From positions 22,256,075 to 22,320,074 of the forward strand of contig NC_066842.1 of the NCBI RefSeq assembly GCF_001640805.2: DNA of 64,000 nt, given 5' to 3'. Both the position numbers and the translations under genes were made by a program. Source of the stretch: Lates calcarifer (lineage: Eukaryota > Chordata > Actinopteri > Centropomidae). The notes beneath the pieces were generated by a model. The model made no database searches. It was given only the letters and a program-made list of their open reading frames with translations, and was not told the origin of the DNA. Numbering within the stretch: the stretch's first letter is position 1; each line of letters opens with the position of its first letter. Shown here one piece after another: positions 24,701 to 37,255 of the stretch.

Positions 24701-26590
24701 GACTTGCTCATCCTGAATTCTGTGTACTGATCTAGATGCTTTCTTTGAGATGCTTAGGTAAGTCCGCTGTGTTTCCTCCTTATGTTTGAAATTCTTTGTG
24801 ACCCTGTCTGAGTGGTGGACGTGCTGCTGCACCTGCTCTTGCCGCTGCCATTCCTCATGTCATTGTTATTGTGTATACCTTCCTCCTTCTTCTTCTTCTT
24901 CTTACCTTTTCATTTCACATCAGACTAGAACACTTGTAGGGTTATTATGCTGCACTCATCAGTCCTGGAAGAAGCACATCTAAAGTACCCACAGCATTTA
25001 TAGTACCTTTGGTGCCCTCAGCACTGTAGAAAAACTAATAGTCATGTTCTCAGAATTTTGGCACTGAAGAATGGGTTCCCACAACATCCCTACTTGTGAG
25101 TTGATTTGCCTGACCTAGTGCTGAGTGAGCAAGACAAAATCCACCTTGTTCTTATTAGCACTAACACTTTGAGAATGTACTTTTTTAGCAGTCTATCATC
25201 TTCTTATATTGATATTCAACTTGTTAATGATTTATTTCATTATTTTGCTCAGTCTGGCTATAATCCCTATCCTAACATCTCCCCAGCATTAATGTCACAG
25301 ATTCCTATGTATAATGAAATAATGGCAGAGGAAAGCTGAGTCTTGTAGCAGTAAAGATGCACAGACCAGATCATGGTTTGATTGAAGAATCTGTTGCCAT
25401 TTGAAAAAACATATTTGTGACTTCTCTGGCACCTCCTAGCAGCACAGTAGGGGGGGTGAATGTTCATCACTTCATATAGTCTCTTCAACAGTTAGATCAC
25501 ACATTTATTCTCACTTTCTCGTCTCCTCTGTCTGTCTCACTCTGGCAAAATTACAGCTGAAGCGTGCTTACAGTATATGGCACACAAACACCCTCACACA
25601 TATTAGAAACTCATGCACACAAACAGTCAAGTATTACTCATTTGAATTCCTCTAGCAGAAAGATGTCTGATGTGTTTAATTGGCCACTCGGGAGCTATTG
25701 GATGGATCTTTCTTTTCCTCTCCCTCTCTCTCTCTCTCTCTTTCTCTCTCCCTCCATCTTTTTTCTGTCTATCCCTCTGTTTGTTTCATACTTTTCTTCT
25801 CTCTGCCTCTGACACTTGCTTGCCTGTGGGCGTGACATGCCCTTTTTTGTGATGCTTCCAGAAACCATATGGATAATAATAAGCAAATAATACTTCTCAG
25901 CCAAATAATAACAGCCATTAATTGATGTCAACAGTTTAAAGGGCAGCCCAATTTTAGCTGTTGACTTAAAACTTGGAGAACAAACTGATGAACCATAGTG
26001 AATGTCCCCTTGACCCCTGTTAGAGGATGTCATTGATGATGTTACTGAATGTGCTTGCTACTTTTTAATTTCCCATGCTGGGTACACGCTGCTCTTATGG
26101 ACCTTCCGAGTTATTCCTCAGTATGCAAATTCCCATCTGGTGTGATTATCTGTGACTCTTTGTCATTGTCTGAGACCTCTGGGAAAATTAGCGTTTCATC
26201 CCCAATGCAAAAAAAAAGTTTCCTCCTACCTTGTTAACCTCTAAAAACCTGAGTGTCCATAACTGCAAGTGCATTATGTGTCACTAAACTTAATTATAAA
26301 TTTTAATTATAGAAAGTATCCCCAAAGCTCTCAGTCTCAGGAAATGTGCATAAAGTGATGCAAAAGACATGCAGAATATTCATTAAATTTAATGTACTAG
26401 CATAGCCATAAAAAACACTGTGTCTAGTGTTTCAGTAATGTAAGCATCGTATACAGCAGCCTCATTAAAGTGTTTAGATATGTGATATTATCATACAGTG
26501 TGGGGAGAAATTAAAAATTAAAAGAATAATCAAGGTTCAAGAGGTTTCTGGGCAATTTAGCATTTAAAATTAAAAAGCTACAGAAAATAT
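15800..26590. other. Large intergenic block, no gene recognised
   Basis: About 10.8 kb of AT-rich sequence. I see (TAA)n at 18940-18962, a CT-rich stretch at 25700-25810 and diverged dispersed-repeat text near 21480-21700 and 24040-24380. The longest open frame (19873-20460, minus strand, 195 codons) begins at TTG, not ATG, is leucine/serine/phenylalanine-rich and has no motif, so I do not call it a gene. Confidence 0.5.
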
Positions 26591-26594
26591 ACAG

Positions 26595-26935
26595 TATCAG
26601 TTGACCACTTTATTAGGTATTTATTAGGTATAGGCCATAACATCAATTTTTATGAAGCTTGTAATGATCAGTTTTTATTACATTCAGTTATATGTTTTTT
26701 GTTGAAGTCATGGTTACAGGTAGTGTTTTGCTGGATCACATTATATTGAGAGGTTTTCTATTTTTTTGGCTACCATATTTATATACATGAGGTAGGCAAA
26801 ATATTAAAAACGCCTTTCAGTAAAATGCAAAATGCAATCTATGACCTCCGTGCTAAAACATAAAATTGAATTAACACCTTAATGTACTGCATGAACAAAA
26901 TCTGAACATTAAAGGGATATTAAAGTACACTTTAT
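26595..26935 (+). repeat. Teleost dispersed repeat ('accactttattaggta' type)
   Basis: Begins TTGACCACTTTATTAGGTA and continues through ATTATATTGAGAGGTTTTCT, TACATGAGGTAGGCAAAATA and GAATTAACACCTTAATGTAC. These blocks recur in the same order in a common fish repeat. No coding capacity is visible. Boundaries are approximate. Confidence 0.55.
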
Positions 26936-27149
26936 GGGGTTTTGTTGTATTGGCTTGTATTACATTGTGCAGCTGTACAAACATTAACAGAACATATGAC
27001 ATTGTTGTCTGCATGGTGTGCATTCAGTCTTACAGCAGCGCTGTGTCCTTTTTTCAGGTCAGGACTTTATTCTGAAGTGATCTTTTGCCATAGGACCTAG
27101 GCTCTTCTAATTATAGTCATGCTGACAGTACTAAACCAGGAACTTGCAG

Positions 27150-27380
27150 AGTTTCGAATTATTCAAAATGCTGCTGCCAGGGTCTTGGGCAAAGATAGAA
27201 ATGAGGGACCACATAACACACATCCTATTTATACCCCTACTTATAGTGGCTTCTTTTGTCAGCTAGAATTTATGTGAAAGCTCTTTGAGTTATCCGTAAA
27301 GATTTTAATGGATTAGTTTGCTCAAAGATGATGCCTGTGATTTTACACCACAGCTCTCCTTCTGATTGTACTTCACGCTA
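27150..27380 (+). mobile_element. L2/CR1-like LINE reverse-transcriptase relic
   Basis: One frame reads RIIQNAAARVLGKDRNEG and continues past stops. It matches the conserved block near the end of the reverse-transcriptase domain in L2/CR1-clade LINEs of fish (consensus R-L-I-Q-N-A-A-A-R-V-L-T). The following text GAATTTATGTGAAAGCTCTT corresponds to the next conserved segment with an internal stop. It is a dead fragment with no intact ORF. Confidence 0.65.
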
Positions 27381-29590
27381 AGAATAACACATGCAATCAT
27401 CTCTGTTTTAGGTATTATGGCACAAAACTAAGAAACACAGTTTGTATTTTTAACAGGAAATTAAAGAGGGACCCTGCCCCGTTATTTTACTTGGATTCCA
27501 GATGTTATTTATCTGTTTCTTTCCTTTTTATTTTTCACCGTTTCTACTTATTATTACAACATTAAGTGCAATCGGTGCCATTTTGCATGGTTAAGAAATT
27601 TCCCCCTAAACAAACAAACTGTTAAATAGCCTTGATATTTTTAGATTCCATCATGTGCTATTGAACCCCAAACATATTTGAGCTATACATATAGCTGATC
27701 CATAATTGTGGTCTTTTTTACAAAAAGCTGTTAAATTCCATGCCAAAAATCCTTTGACTCTTTGTATGAGGAATAGTTACCATCAACTGTGCAATAAAAT
27801 GCTATATAACTGCCTTTGCAAAAGTCAACATGCAAAATTTCCTTTATTTTCATTGCACATTGTGTCACATATGAGCGCATCAGTTCTAAGTAAAAACACT
27901 GCTAGAGTGGGATCAGTATGATGAAGTCACAATAAGTCATTGCCCTTTAATGAAAATGTTGTACTCACAGAACACTTGGAGACATATGGATAGACACATA
28001 GAAAGAATGTGCGTGGTGAAATTGTATTATACAGCTGTTAATGCTAATTAAACTTTAATGACTAGATTTCTACAGCAATTTTGTGTAATCAGAATGGCTG
28101 TATGACACAATTAACTGAAGGCAAAAATGAAAGAATAATCTCTTTCCATAGGATACAGATAGTGGGTTTCCATGGCTACAGCCCAGTTGCAGAGCAAGGC
28201 TTTCTGCTTGCAATTTATAAAAATGGAGACACTTGAATTTGGTGATAAATAACCTATTATCTTCTTTTCAAACTGGCTGCTCATTGTGTCTGGTATTACT
28301 TCCTCATCTTTTCTACATTTCATTCCACGTTTTCATTTTTTGCCTTTACTGTGTCACTTGAGGCTGGTCATGGCTTTCTGTTTGTGTCTTGAGATGGTGA
28401 GTGCCATCAAAGTCAAGGATGTTTGTCTCAAATACATCGAAGCACAGACACGTGACTCAAGTCGCTGTGGAAGTTGTTTCTTGAAGTGGTTCTCTATAAA
28501 ACGAAAGAGGAGACTTCTTGAAGGCAAAGCTCAGTCATCAGCTGTGCACCTTCCATTTGAAATATCCCCACAACACCTTTAAAAAAAGCATTAGCAAATG
28601 ATGTGTGATCTCAAACACCACCATGTTGTAATTAGTCTTTATGTGTCATGAAATATTTCCTTTTTCTCTGAGGTAAGTTTGTGTTTTGTAATGAACTTGA
28701 TGACTAACTTAGACTAACTCAGGCCAGGTAGAATGAGAGAATGTGGTTTGCATAAGTGCAGGCAGGGTGAAGAAGGGAGGATTGCATCAGAAAAAAAATA
28801 CACTGCATTAAACTAAGACTGTCCATTGATGCCTACATCTATAATTTATGCTGATGGAGATCGTGGCCTCTCTGGTTTGAAATTGCAGTGAAGCATTGCT
28901 ATTGCCAAATGCCATTAGGTACATGAAAACCAAAGACAAATGACAGTGAGCTAAGGAGAATGAATTCAAAGAAAGCAAGGAGGCGAGAAATGAAAGAAAA
29001 TTATTAAAACCTGTTTGAACCTTTAGAAAGTCAATAATAAACAGCTACTGAAAGATGCATCTGCTGTGAATGACACCAGAGAGGAAACAAGATAGGAATC
29101 ATGCAGATGATGTGTGTGGAGGGCGATGTGTCACACACACACGGGCGTTATGCACCTGTAGTTACGGCAACAATCTTTCATCTTTCATCTTTCATCTTTC
29201 ATCGTCATAAACACAACTCTTGTTCTAGTGAGTGGTGGGTGAATGGGTGAATGAGGGGACTTGGAAATAATCAGAAACAAATATGTAAAAAAAAAAAATG
29301 TAAAAAGTGAGTGGTGGAGGAATAGATTATGAGAGGGTGATTGCAAAAACTAATTGAAAATGGTCAGTATTATAATAGCAGCTGATAATAACAGAGGTTT
29401 CTACAGCAGGATTCTGCTGATGCCATGTTTAAAACTATGATGGTGAGAGAAAGTGGGGGAAAAGAAGATAGGTACAACAGGTTAATGGCAGGTTGGCGGC
29501 AATGTGCTCACTGATGCAGTATATACATGCAGATCTATAGGCTGACTAAAGCATGTAATTGATCCAGTGACATAGTGACTGTAATGTCAG
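27381..29590. other. Intergenic DNA, no gene seen
   Basis: AT-rich, with only short chance frames and a heptanucleotide repeat at 29173-29203. Confidence 0.5.
29173..29203 (+). repeat. (ATCTTTC)n short tandem repeat
   Basis: Four copies of a 7-bp unit, ATCTTTC. Confidence 0.9.
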
Positions 29591-29594
29591 TGCC

Positions 29595-29705
29595 AGTTGT
29601 CATTTACCTAGTTATACCTACTCAGGGTCATGGTGGAGTGGAACCTATCCCAGCATGTATTGAGTGGAAGGCAGGGAAATACACACCAGCCCAGTGCAGA
29701 TAAAA
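29595..29705 (+). repeat. Degraded vertebrate LINE-tail-like repeat
   Basis: CATGGTGGAGTGGAACCTAT, CCCAGCATGTATTGAGTGGA and AAGGCAGGGAAATACAC correspond to the common repeat 'ggggctggagcctatcccagctgacattgggcgagaggcgggg'. It is diverged and short. Confidence 0.5.
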
Positions 29706-30354
29706 CAATGTTTCCCTGCTTCATATGAAAGCTCCACAGTCACTCACACTCTGTTTCATTTCTTAAGAATCAACAGTTCACATTTTGTTGCCTGAAGCTT
29801 AGTTGGCTGCTGTGTGGCTCAGCAAATACTTCACAGTATTTTGCTGATGGTATTTGTTAGTTAACAGCTTCATGCATCATGTATAAGGCTATGTATCTTT
29901 GGATATTCTGGGGAGAGTTCAACAAAGTACAAATAAGAGATGAGTTGATCAGGTAATAATAAAAGACAGTAAAATCAAATTTAAAGAGTAGTGAAGCTGA
30001 TTTTCTATACTTTCCCATTAAGAAGATAAGAAAAAAAAAACACCCAAAACTGACAATGCGTATACTTTTTGATTTCCCTGCTGTGTCAGTGGCACTCTGC
30101 CCTAAGCCCATTTACTTCCACTGAAAAATGTTTCCTTTTTCCTCCCTTATTTTCCTTTTTAAAAACTGCCTCATAATTTTCTAAAATGATAATTTGTCAG
30201 TATTTGTAGGTGACTATTTTCATAATGATACCCATTTGGTGTTAAGTGAGTATTTATGGAAGCAGGACGCTGTATGTGGGACCACAGTGCCCATGATTAT
30301 CTTGTCATGATCAAAAAAGGATCCTGTCACCCAGTGATCCAACAGTAGGGTTCA

Positions 30355-30690
30355 CTGATTAGTCAGCTCAACATCTTTTGGATGGATTGCTATGAAATTT
30401 CATACAGACATTTATGGTTCACAGAGGATGGATCCTACAGACATTTATGATCCTCCTGACTTTTTTATCTAGTGCTAGCAGTGCCAGTATGAGGTTGACA
30501 TTTGTGGTTTTCATTGAAATGTCTTTACAGCAGTTTATCCCTCAGTCAGAGCTTTATTTTTGGTGGCTAATCAGCAAATGTTAGCATTATATTATGATAT
30601 GGTGAACATGGTAAACACGTTAGCATTGTCACTGTGAGCATGATAACATGCATTTAACCCAAGTGCAGCCTAGCATAGACTTTCAGGTAC
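30355..30690 (+). repeat. Diverged copy of a common teleost dispersed repeat
   Basis: GGATGGATTGCTATGAAATT, CATACAGACATTTATGGTTC, GAGGTTGACATTTGTGGTTT and GTGAACATGGTAAACACGTT occur in the order of a widespread fish repeat ('tggatggattgccatgaaatttggtacagacatt ... gttagcattgtcattgtgagcat'). No coding capacity. Confidence 0.65.
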
Positions 30691-32853
30691 CAAAACACTG
30701 CACAGAAATTTCTAATACATAGAGACAGGATTTCATAAAGTAATCACAGCGGCAGCTATTTTATCAATTGCTAGGCAAACTAACTATTTTTTTTCTCTTT
30801 TCACATTACAAAGTAATCAACCAGAAATTTGCAGTTTTTTGGCTGGTCAACACAGTGCCAGATGACACTGCATTGTGCTGCAGCAAAAGTTGAGCCTGGT
30901 TCAACTTTTTTTGCCACAGCCCCCTGCATTGGCACCCCCTCTGTGCTACTGGACTGGCCTCATTCAAATGAATGAGAGGCCTGCATTTTTTCCTGCAGGG
31001 CTAAAGTTGATCTGAACAAGTCCTTTGTCTTGTCAGACAACAATGGAGCTTTATGGCACAGAGAAATAATCTGTATCAAGTAGGACATACTCTACATTGA
31101 TATATACACAATTTGAGGATGCTGCATCCCTCTTTAAAATGATTGTTATTACATCCACAATTAGGATAAAACTGCTGCCAAGACTGCCAGAACTATCTAC
31201 CACATCTGTAATCTGTGGAGCATGTGGCCTGGGCTTTGGACCAGTGAGTGCATGAAGGCCGCTTGCATGGGGATAGATTTGCACTTCACTTAGTCATTGT
31301 TTTGTTCAGTCATTGGACACCCTCACCCACAGAACAGAGAGAGGAGGTAAGACTGAGTAGACTGAGGGCGTCATAGACCAGAATACTCAACGGGAGACAG
31401 AGTGAGTGAAAAGACTGAAATTTTCCAGCACCCGTTAAGAGCCATTGTTACAGAAAGGAGCCTGGCAGGAAGGGTACTGGGTTATAATTGCTAGTTGCTA
31501 AAATGTGATTGCATCAAACTTGTAGGAATATGACAAAATGACAATAGGTATGCCTAAAGCAGAAAGTGGAGTCAGCGAAGGTAGGAAATGTGGGGGAAGT
31601 GACTGACAGTTTAAAGTGGTATGATCTGGTTAAAGTTGGACTGAAATCAATTCAAGGGAAATGTTACCATTCAGAAGGCAGAGCAGTGTACAAAAACTGG
31701 ACAGAATACAAACCTCACATACTGAAAGCTGCTCTCAAGGCGTATAAATGTATCAGCACCTAGACAAGTGATGTCTCTGGGGTGATGAAAAACATGTTGT
31801 ATTTGAGCTGCAGTATGTGTAGGACTCTGCTAACATCAGTGCTTTATAGAATAACTGTGCAGAAATAAGCTTTTCCTCAGTGAAAACATGATAAGATGAA
31901 TCATTTAACCAAAAGATTCCCTTGACAGCTGTGTGAACTGGGAAATACAGTGGAAAATACTAACAGCCGTTTCCATTAACAGCTGCCATCGTCAACAATC
32001 ATCTGCATTTGTCCCTTGCTTTCTCAAAAAATGAATAATGAACACAATAAAGAATGCCCTCAGTTGTATTGGGAGTATTTCTTATTAAACCAAAGGGGCA
32101 GAGGCGAGCTTCATGCTCAAATTAATTGTTTGTCTTGGCTTCAGTGACAAATGGAAGGAATGCTAACAAGCCATTATACAGAATCTGAAAAATGAACAGT
32201 TTTCCTCAAGTGTAACTGGTGTAGAAACCTGCAGTGCTTTAACACTTGGAAGACAGCAGTAGTAACGTCACCAGCTCTCTTTATATTTGTGTTTGTGTCC
32301 ATCTTGGTGAGCAAAAGGATATCTAGTGACAATGGTAAAGTTATGAAAACCCACCTGGACAGGTAGGACATTGGTTCCAGGTGTAAATATGCACAACTCG
32401 TGTCATGGAAATCTTGATATAAAAAGCAAACATAGAAACAGAACATTAAAAAGAAAGAAATATGTCAACTGCAGGAAAGCAAAGTTTGTCCCAGTTCTCT
32501 AGCATTGATTAGATGGGTCAAGGTTGGGGACTCTAGTTTGTGTTGCCGTAACAACCCTGCTTCACTTGCTGGCTGCCATGGCAATGCATCAGAAATAGAG
32601 TGGTGGAAAATAATCGTTCATTGCTGGGTGGATGGGTAGGTTGGTAGTGAGAAAGGGAGGGAGATTGTCTTTGCAGTGTAATTAGTCATTACATCCTGGG
32701 GGCAAAGAGCAGGACATTCTTGTATACAACAAAATAATAGGATATTTACTATTTTGGGCAAATTAGTTTGTCCTTATTTACCACAGGACTGCACCAGTGT
32801 TTTTACTGTTAAAATGAAGGAAAGGTGGATATGGTGGTACAATGCTGTAAAAG
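30691..32853. other. Intergenic DNA, no gene seen
   Basis: AT-rich with short frames only. The 65-codon frame at 31566-31763 has no recognised motif and no splice-consistent neighbour. Confidence 0.5.
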
Positions 32854-33150
32854 TAGGGTTGCATCTAACAGTTATTTTTAGTAGCAATTAACCTGCTGAT
32901 TATTTTATTTTGATTAACTAACAACTCAGTCTGTTAAATCTTAGAAAATACCACGGAAGTGTTCTTTCCTAAAATTTCCTAAAATTTATTTTTTTCTCAG
33001 GTTATAGCACAAAAACCAATAAAAATATAAATTTACTACCAGATAAGACAAAGAAATCGGCATATGCACACAATTAAGACATTTGAATTAGGATTTATTT
33101 GGCAATTTAGAGCAGCACTGCATTGCTGGTTATTTTAATCGTGATTTTGA
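32854..33150 (+). mobile_element. hAT-like MITE relic, 'GGGCTGCAACTAA' family
   Basis: Starts AGGGTTGCATCTAACAGTTA and continues CCTGCTGATTATTTTATTTT, GATTAACTAACAACTCAGTC. It is a diverged copy of the family also seen at 8215-8504. The right end is not clear. Confidence 0.55.
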
Positions 33151-33199
33151 GTACCTTTCTGTTTTCTTCAGTTGCTCCCTCTTCAAATTGGAATTTTTC

Positions 33200-33965
33200 C
33201 TGACTGATGAGTCACATGTGGGTCCTGTCCAGTGTGCAATGATTGGATCAGCTAGTAGTGAGTAAATAAATAAAGATTTTAAGTCAGGCCCTGGGAACAT
33301 CCAAAAGGCAGTGGTCAGCTGATTGAAGAGACAGGAGGTTCTATTATGGACACAACAATTCAGAGATGTACTCAAAGGCCACCATGTAGAGCCTGATAGG
33401 TAATAACTAAGGTTTTATATTTGACTCTAAATTCTACTGGCAGCCAATGGAGAGAGGCCAACACTGGAGGAATATACTCCCTGTGCTTTGTCTTAGTAAA
33501 AAGTCAGGCTACAGCATTTTGAAACATCTGCAGATGGGCTATAGCTCTTTGACTGAAGAATTTAGAATCAAAAGTGACATTTACATTTTTACTGTTGTTT
33601 GATATTTGTGGTCAAAGGTCCCAGGGTTTGTTGTAAGGTCTTTGGAGTGCTCTTAGGGCCTACAGTGAGGATCTCTGTTTAATCCCCTGTTCAATTTTTT
33701 AAAATGATGAGACATCCAGCATCTCAGCTCTTGGGCAGTCATTTTGGTTGGTTAAATTACTGAGAGTAGAACTGAGTATCATCTGCATAAAAATCTAAAA
33801 ACGGTAAAAACGGTAAGAACCCAGTGGTAACATCTAGGTAGAAAATAAAATTGACCCTTGTGGCACTCCAAAGTCCAAAGCAGCAGTGTCAGACATCTCA
33901 CTACTACTGAAAAAAATAGGTAGATAGAATCTGAACCAACAAAGTGCTGGTCCAGATTAATAGCT
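33200..33965 (+). repeat. Degraded long teleost dispersed repeat
   Basis: Blocks such as TACTGGCAGCCAATGGAGAG, GGAGGAATATACTCCCTGTG, GAACTGAGTATCATCTGCAT, AAATTGACCCTTGTGGCACT and CTGAACCAACAAAGTGCTGG occur in the order of an abundant multi-copy fish element ('actggaagccaatgaag ... gtatcatcagcataa ... cttgtggaactcca'). There is no intact frame and the class is not determined. Confidence 0.55.
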
Positions 33966-35900
33966 CTGTTCTACCATCTCTATCTATCTTCTTGTGTGCT
34001 GAATACACACATTTTTTTTCTTCAAACAATATTCCAAGTTCTTTTTAAAAAAAAAAAAAATCTGACATGTTTCTTGCTTATACATCATATACGCAGGACT
34101 CATTTACATTTGTAGCCTCTAACCCCTCTAAACTGAAGCATTTCAATGACACAAAATTAAGCAACTTGATACTGATACTGATGTTGTTCCTGCCTCTGTT
34201 CCTCATGATTTACAGTCTGAAAGACAAACTTAACAAATGAGGATGAAAAGATGTGAAATGTTTCAAATGAACTGATGCAAAGTGAAGGGCTGAAATGAAA
34301 ACAGGAAAAGAGAGTCAGTTTGTGGTGAGCTGGGTAAGACTTATGAAAGCGGAAATGCAAATTAAAAAGGGAAGAGGATCAAAGTGGAAAAGGAGAAGTG
34401 GATTAAAGTGATCAATGTAGTCAATGAGGCTAATGGCAGCAAATGACAATCTGTCTTTTATCTCTTTCTCTCTGTTTCTCTGCAGGTTTTCTACAGAAGC
34501 CAGACCTCAGGCAAGACAAAGCAATCAGAAATCCCTGTGGGACACAAAAACGCAGACATGGACTTTTGATGATGACATAATCAATTTCCTAACTTTACTG
34601 GGAGCAGTGGTTTGTGCTTTAGAGCTCGAGAAACACATACAAAACAAAAACTAGTTGTTATTGCAGTAGAGAGACAGCAGTATAACTTGGATCAGTGTGT
34701 GTGCAGGTGAGTTAAGCAGGTGTTTATGGGGCATCAGATGAACATGGGCAAGGCAGACAGCTGGCATAAAGTGGGCACTGCAGGGGTCCTACCCTCAGAT
34801 TATAGTTTAGCAGATTAGAGCTAAGCAGCAGTCACCTCAAGCTCACCAGCCCTATGAAACTTACACTGCCAGTCAATAGGTCATTCACAAACACACACAC
34901 ACACACACACACTGGCACAGCTGTAGGAAACAATTAAATTAGTGCAACTGGCAGATGTGTACAACCCTAGTTTAACTCACTACACACATTACATCAGAGA
35001 CATAAAGACGTGCACGTACACACACACACACACACTCACACACACACACTCTGGGCAGCAGGACAGATGCTGCCCCCACCCTTCCTCCCATCATCCCCTC
35101 AAAGCCAGCTGGTAAGAAGATGAGATTTGGGGTTGATTGGTTTTGTCTTTTTTTCCATTGCACCCTCTGCACATCACTCCATCCACTACTCTCAACTTTC
35201 CTTGGTGCAGACTCAACCCTGGATTATCCATCTTCATAAAAATCTTTCCATAAGAGGAATATCAACCAATCCGCTTGTGATGCTTTGATTACTTCTCCCC
35301 AACATTTTTTTTTTACATGTATCTTTGTCCTCTGTTTATTTTTTCATTTCTATGGGCACACAGCTGAACCTGTTGATTAGTCGTTGGACTTGTGGACATC
35401 GTATCAGTCAGAACATCTCAACTGCAGCACTGACATCAAGAAGGTGATGCGGGAAATCCTGTATTTTCATTGAGAAACCATAATGAAACTGCTGCAATCT
35501 TAGCAGGAGATTTTCATTTTCATTAAGATTTCATGATTCACCACAAAGAACTAAAACTTTTTATCACAACTTTTAAAATCTTGTGTTGGAAGAAAGCATG
35601 AAGAGGAGCAACAGAGGAGTGTTTTAAACTCAACACACCAAATAACTCACGAGACTCAGTGAAACAGACAGACTCAGACAATGGACTGAGAGGGGTGAAG
35701 GAGGAAAGGCGAGACCATAAGACAGAGAAGGACGAGGCAAGGTGAACCTCGAGGGAAAGGTAAGAAGAGGAGTACAAAAGAATACTGAGAAAACAACAGA
35801 TAACAGAGGAACCAAGCAGAGAGGAAAGTAAACCAAACGAAAAGGGAAAAGGAAAGAGAGGGTTTTTTTTTTTTTTTTTTTTTGAGGATGGCTAGAGACG
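33966..35900. other. Noncoding DNA upstream of st3gal2
   Basis: Contains CA repeats at 34890-34912 and 35019-35049 (interrupted) and a poly-T at 35862-35883. A consensus acceptor, TCTCTCTGTTTCTCTGCAG ending at 34485, precedes a 168-nt open stretch that could be a noncoding exon of an upstream-initiated st3gal2 transcript; this is a guess from the splice motif only. Confidence 0.4.
34890..34912 (+). repeat. (CA)n microsatellite
   Basis: About 11 CA units. Confidence 0.9.
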
Positions 35901-36060
35901 TGATGGAACATCCTTCAGGCCAAACCTCCTCCCTTGTTCTGCTCCTCCTCCCTCTCCTCCTCCTCCCTTCTTCCCTCCCTCTCTCCGCTGCTCTCAACTA
36001 GTCTGCCAGCTTTCTTTGGCTACGTCGCTTCAGTGCAACGAGAGCGACAGAAAAGAGAGA
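35900..36060 (+). promoter_or_regulatory. Probable proximal promoter of st3gal2
   Basis: Just upstream of the st3gal2 exon the sequence shifts from purine-rich to CT-rich (CTCCTCCTCCCTTCTTCC) and then to a CpG-containing, initiator-like stretch (GGCTACGTCGCTTCAGTGCAA at 36019-36039). No TATA box is evident. If this is the start, the 5' UTR is contiguous to the coding exon and carries a short upstream ORF beginning ATGGCAAAGAGAACG near 36098. Confidence 0.35.
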
Positions 36061-36574
36061 AAGCAGAGCGCTGGAGCCAAGCTTCCCATTCACACAGATG
36101 GCAAAGAGAACGAGAGGGACCTGCTGCATCCATCCACTGGATTTCTCTGAAGATGGATACTGCAGTTAATGAAAAACCAGAGGGAGGAAAAAGAGAGAGG
36201 TGGACATAAAAACAGTAAAAGCCAGGGAAAGTTAGAAAGTGAAAAAGGGAGGGAATTAACAAATGATACAAAGGCAGTAAAAGCTGAGAGTGTGCTCGAA
36301 GCTGAAGGAGAGATCACCTCACATTGAAAGCAGAGGACTTCCAAAGCAGTCAGGCTACAGCTGTGTGTTGTTCAGCTGCGACTACTGTGTGTGTGTGTGT
36401 CAAGACATTGCTGTGTGTGAGACGAGCACATAGCTGTGGAGGAGAGGGAGGGAGAGGATCCAGCGGGAGACAGAGAGAAGGCGTTGGAGCATCGCTGAGT
36501 GCACAGCTTGACTGTGAGACAAATTGACTCTGACACATTGTCTTCCGTCAGTGTGCGAGTGTGTGTTTCACTAG

Positions 36575-36913
36575 TCTGATATAGTGGGTGATCTTGTGGT
36601 TCAGAGTCATAGTCAGGGGGTTGTCCCAGTCACGCTGACCAAGCCTTTGTGGTCGTCGCACAGAGGCGGAGGAGGTGGTGGGCTGGGGACAGTGGCAGGC
36701 CCAGGGGTGGGGGCATGGCCATGGGGGGGCCGCATCCCGTCCTCCACCCTACACCGGGACAGGCGCTGGGGCTGGGGGTCCTGGGGCGGGGGTTCATCCA
36801 GGGGAGCTTCCAGACTCTCCGAGCTCAGGCCCTGGTTGAGCGGAGGGGTGGCTGGGGCAACCAGAGGTGGAGGTAGTACAGGTGGAGGAGGTGGAGCGGA
36901 GAAAGGAGGCAGG
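36575..36913 (+). other. Open, GC-rich in-frame stretch upstream of st3gal2 (possible N-terminal extension)
   Basis: 113 codons without stop, glycine/arginine/serine-rich, in frame with the st3gal2 exon but lacking any ATG. A good-context ATG pair (ATGGCCATGG at 36715-36724) lies one frame out, directly before a run of seven G's (36723-36729). With six G's that ATG would read in frame into the stem. The stretch may therefore be 5' UTR that happens to be open, or an N-terminal extension hidden by a homopolymer miscount. Confidence 0.4.
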
Positions 36914-37255
36914 GTGAGATGTTCCCGCAGGATCTGGGTTCTCCTCGGGTCGCTGGTTCTCGTCTTTCTCACCTCACTCTTCTTCTCCGTCTCACTCCGC
37001 GGAGGCGTCAGCTTCAACTACCTGGAGCCGCCTGGGTGGGAGGAGTCAAGGCGAGTGAAACTAGTGCCCAGCTACGTGGGTGCACACCGCCTGTCACCGC
37101 CTGACACACAGCAGCAGAAGACATGTGCCTGCCCACGCTGTGTCGGGGACCCTGGTGTTTCCGATTGGTTCGATGAGAACTATGACCCAGATATCTCACC
37201 TGTTTGGACCAGAGAAAACATCCAGCTGCCCTCTGATGTCTACTACTGGTGGGTG
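36914..37255 (+). CDS. st3gal2: st3gal2 coding exon 1: cytoplasmic tail, membrane anchor, stem
   Basis: ST3GAL2 is a type II Golgi enzyme that moves sialic acid from CMP-Neu5Ac to the 3-OH of galactose on Gal-beta1,3-GalNAc of glycolipids and O-glycans. Residues 1-8 (VRCSRRIW) align with the mammalian start MKCSLRVW, but the first codon here is GTG, not ATG. Residues 7-27 form the signal anchor (WVLLGSLVLVFLTSLFF). The stem follows, then RVKLVPSYVGAHRLSP, the cysteine pair in KTCACPRCVGD, and DWFD...ISPVWTREN. Donor GTAAGT at 37256; phase 0. The frame stays open upstream to a TAG at 36572 with no ATG, so the true start is uncertain. ST3GAL1 is the closest alternative; linkage to aars1 and sf3b3 favours ST3GAL2. 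Confidence 0.88.

Noticed and set aside
36613..37017. 134-codon proline-rich minus-strand frame
   Set aside because: Antisense shadow of the GC-rich st3gal2 5' exon; composition is explained by the other strand.
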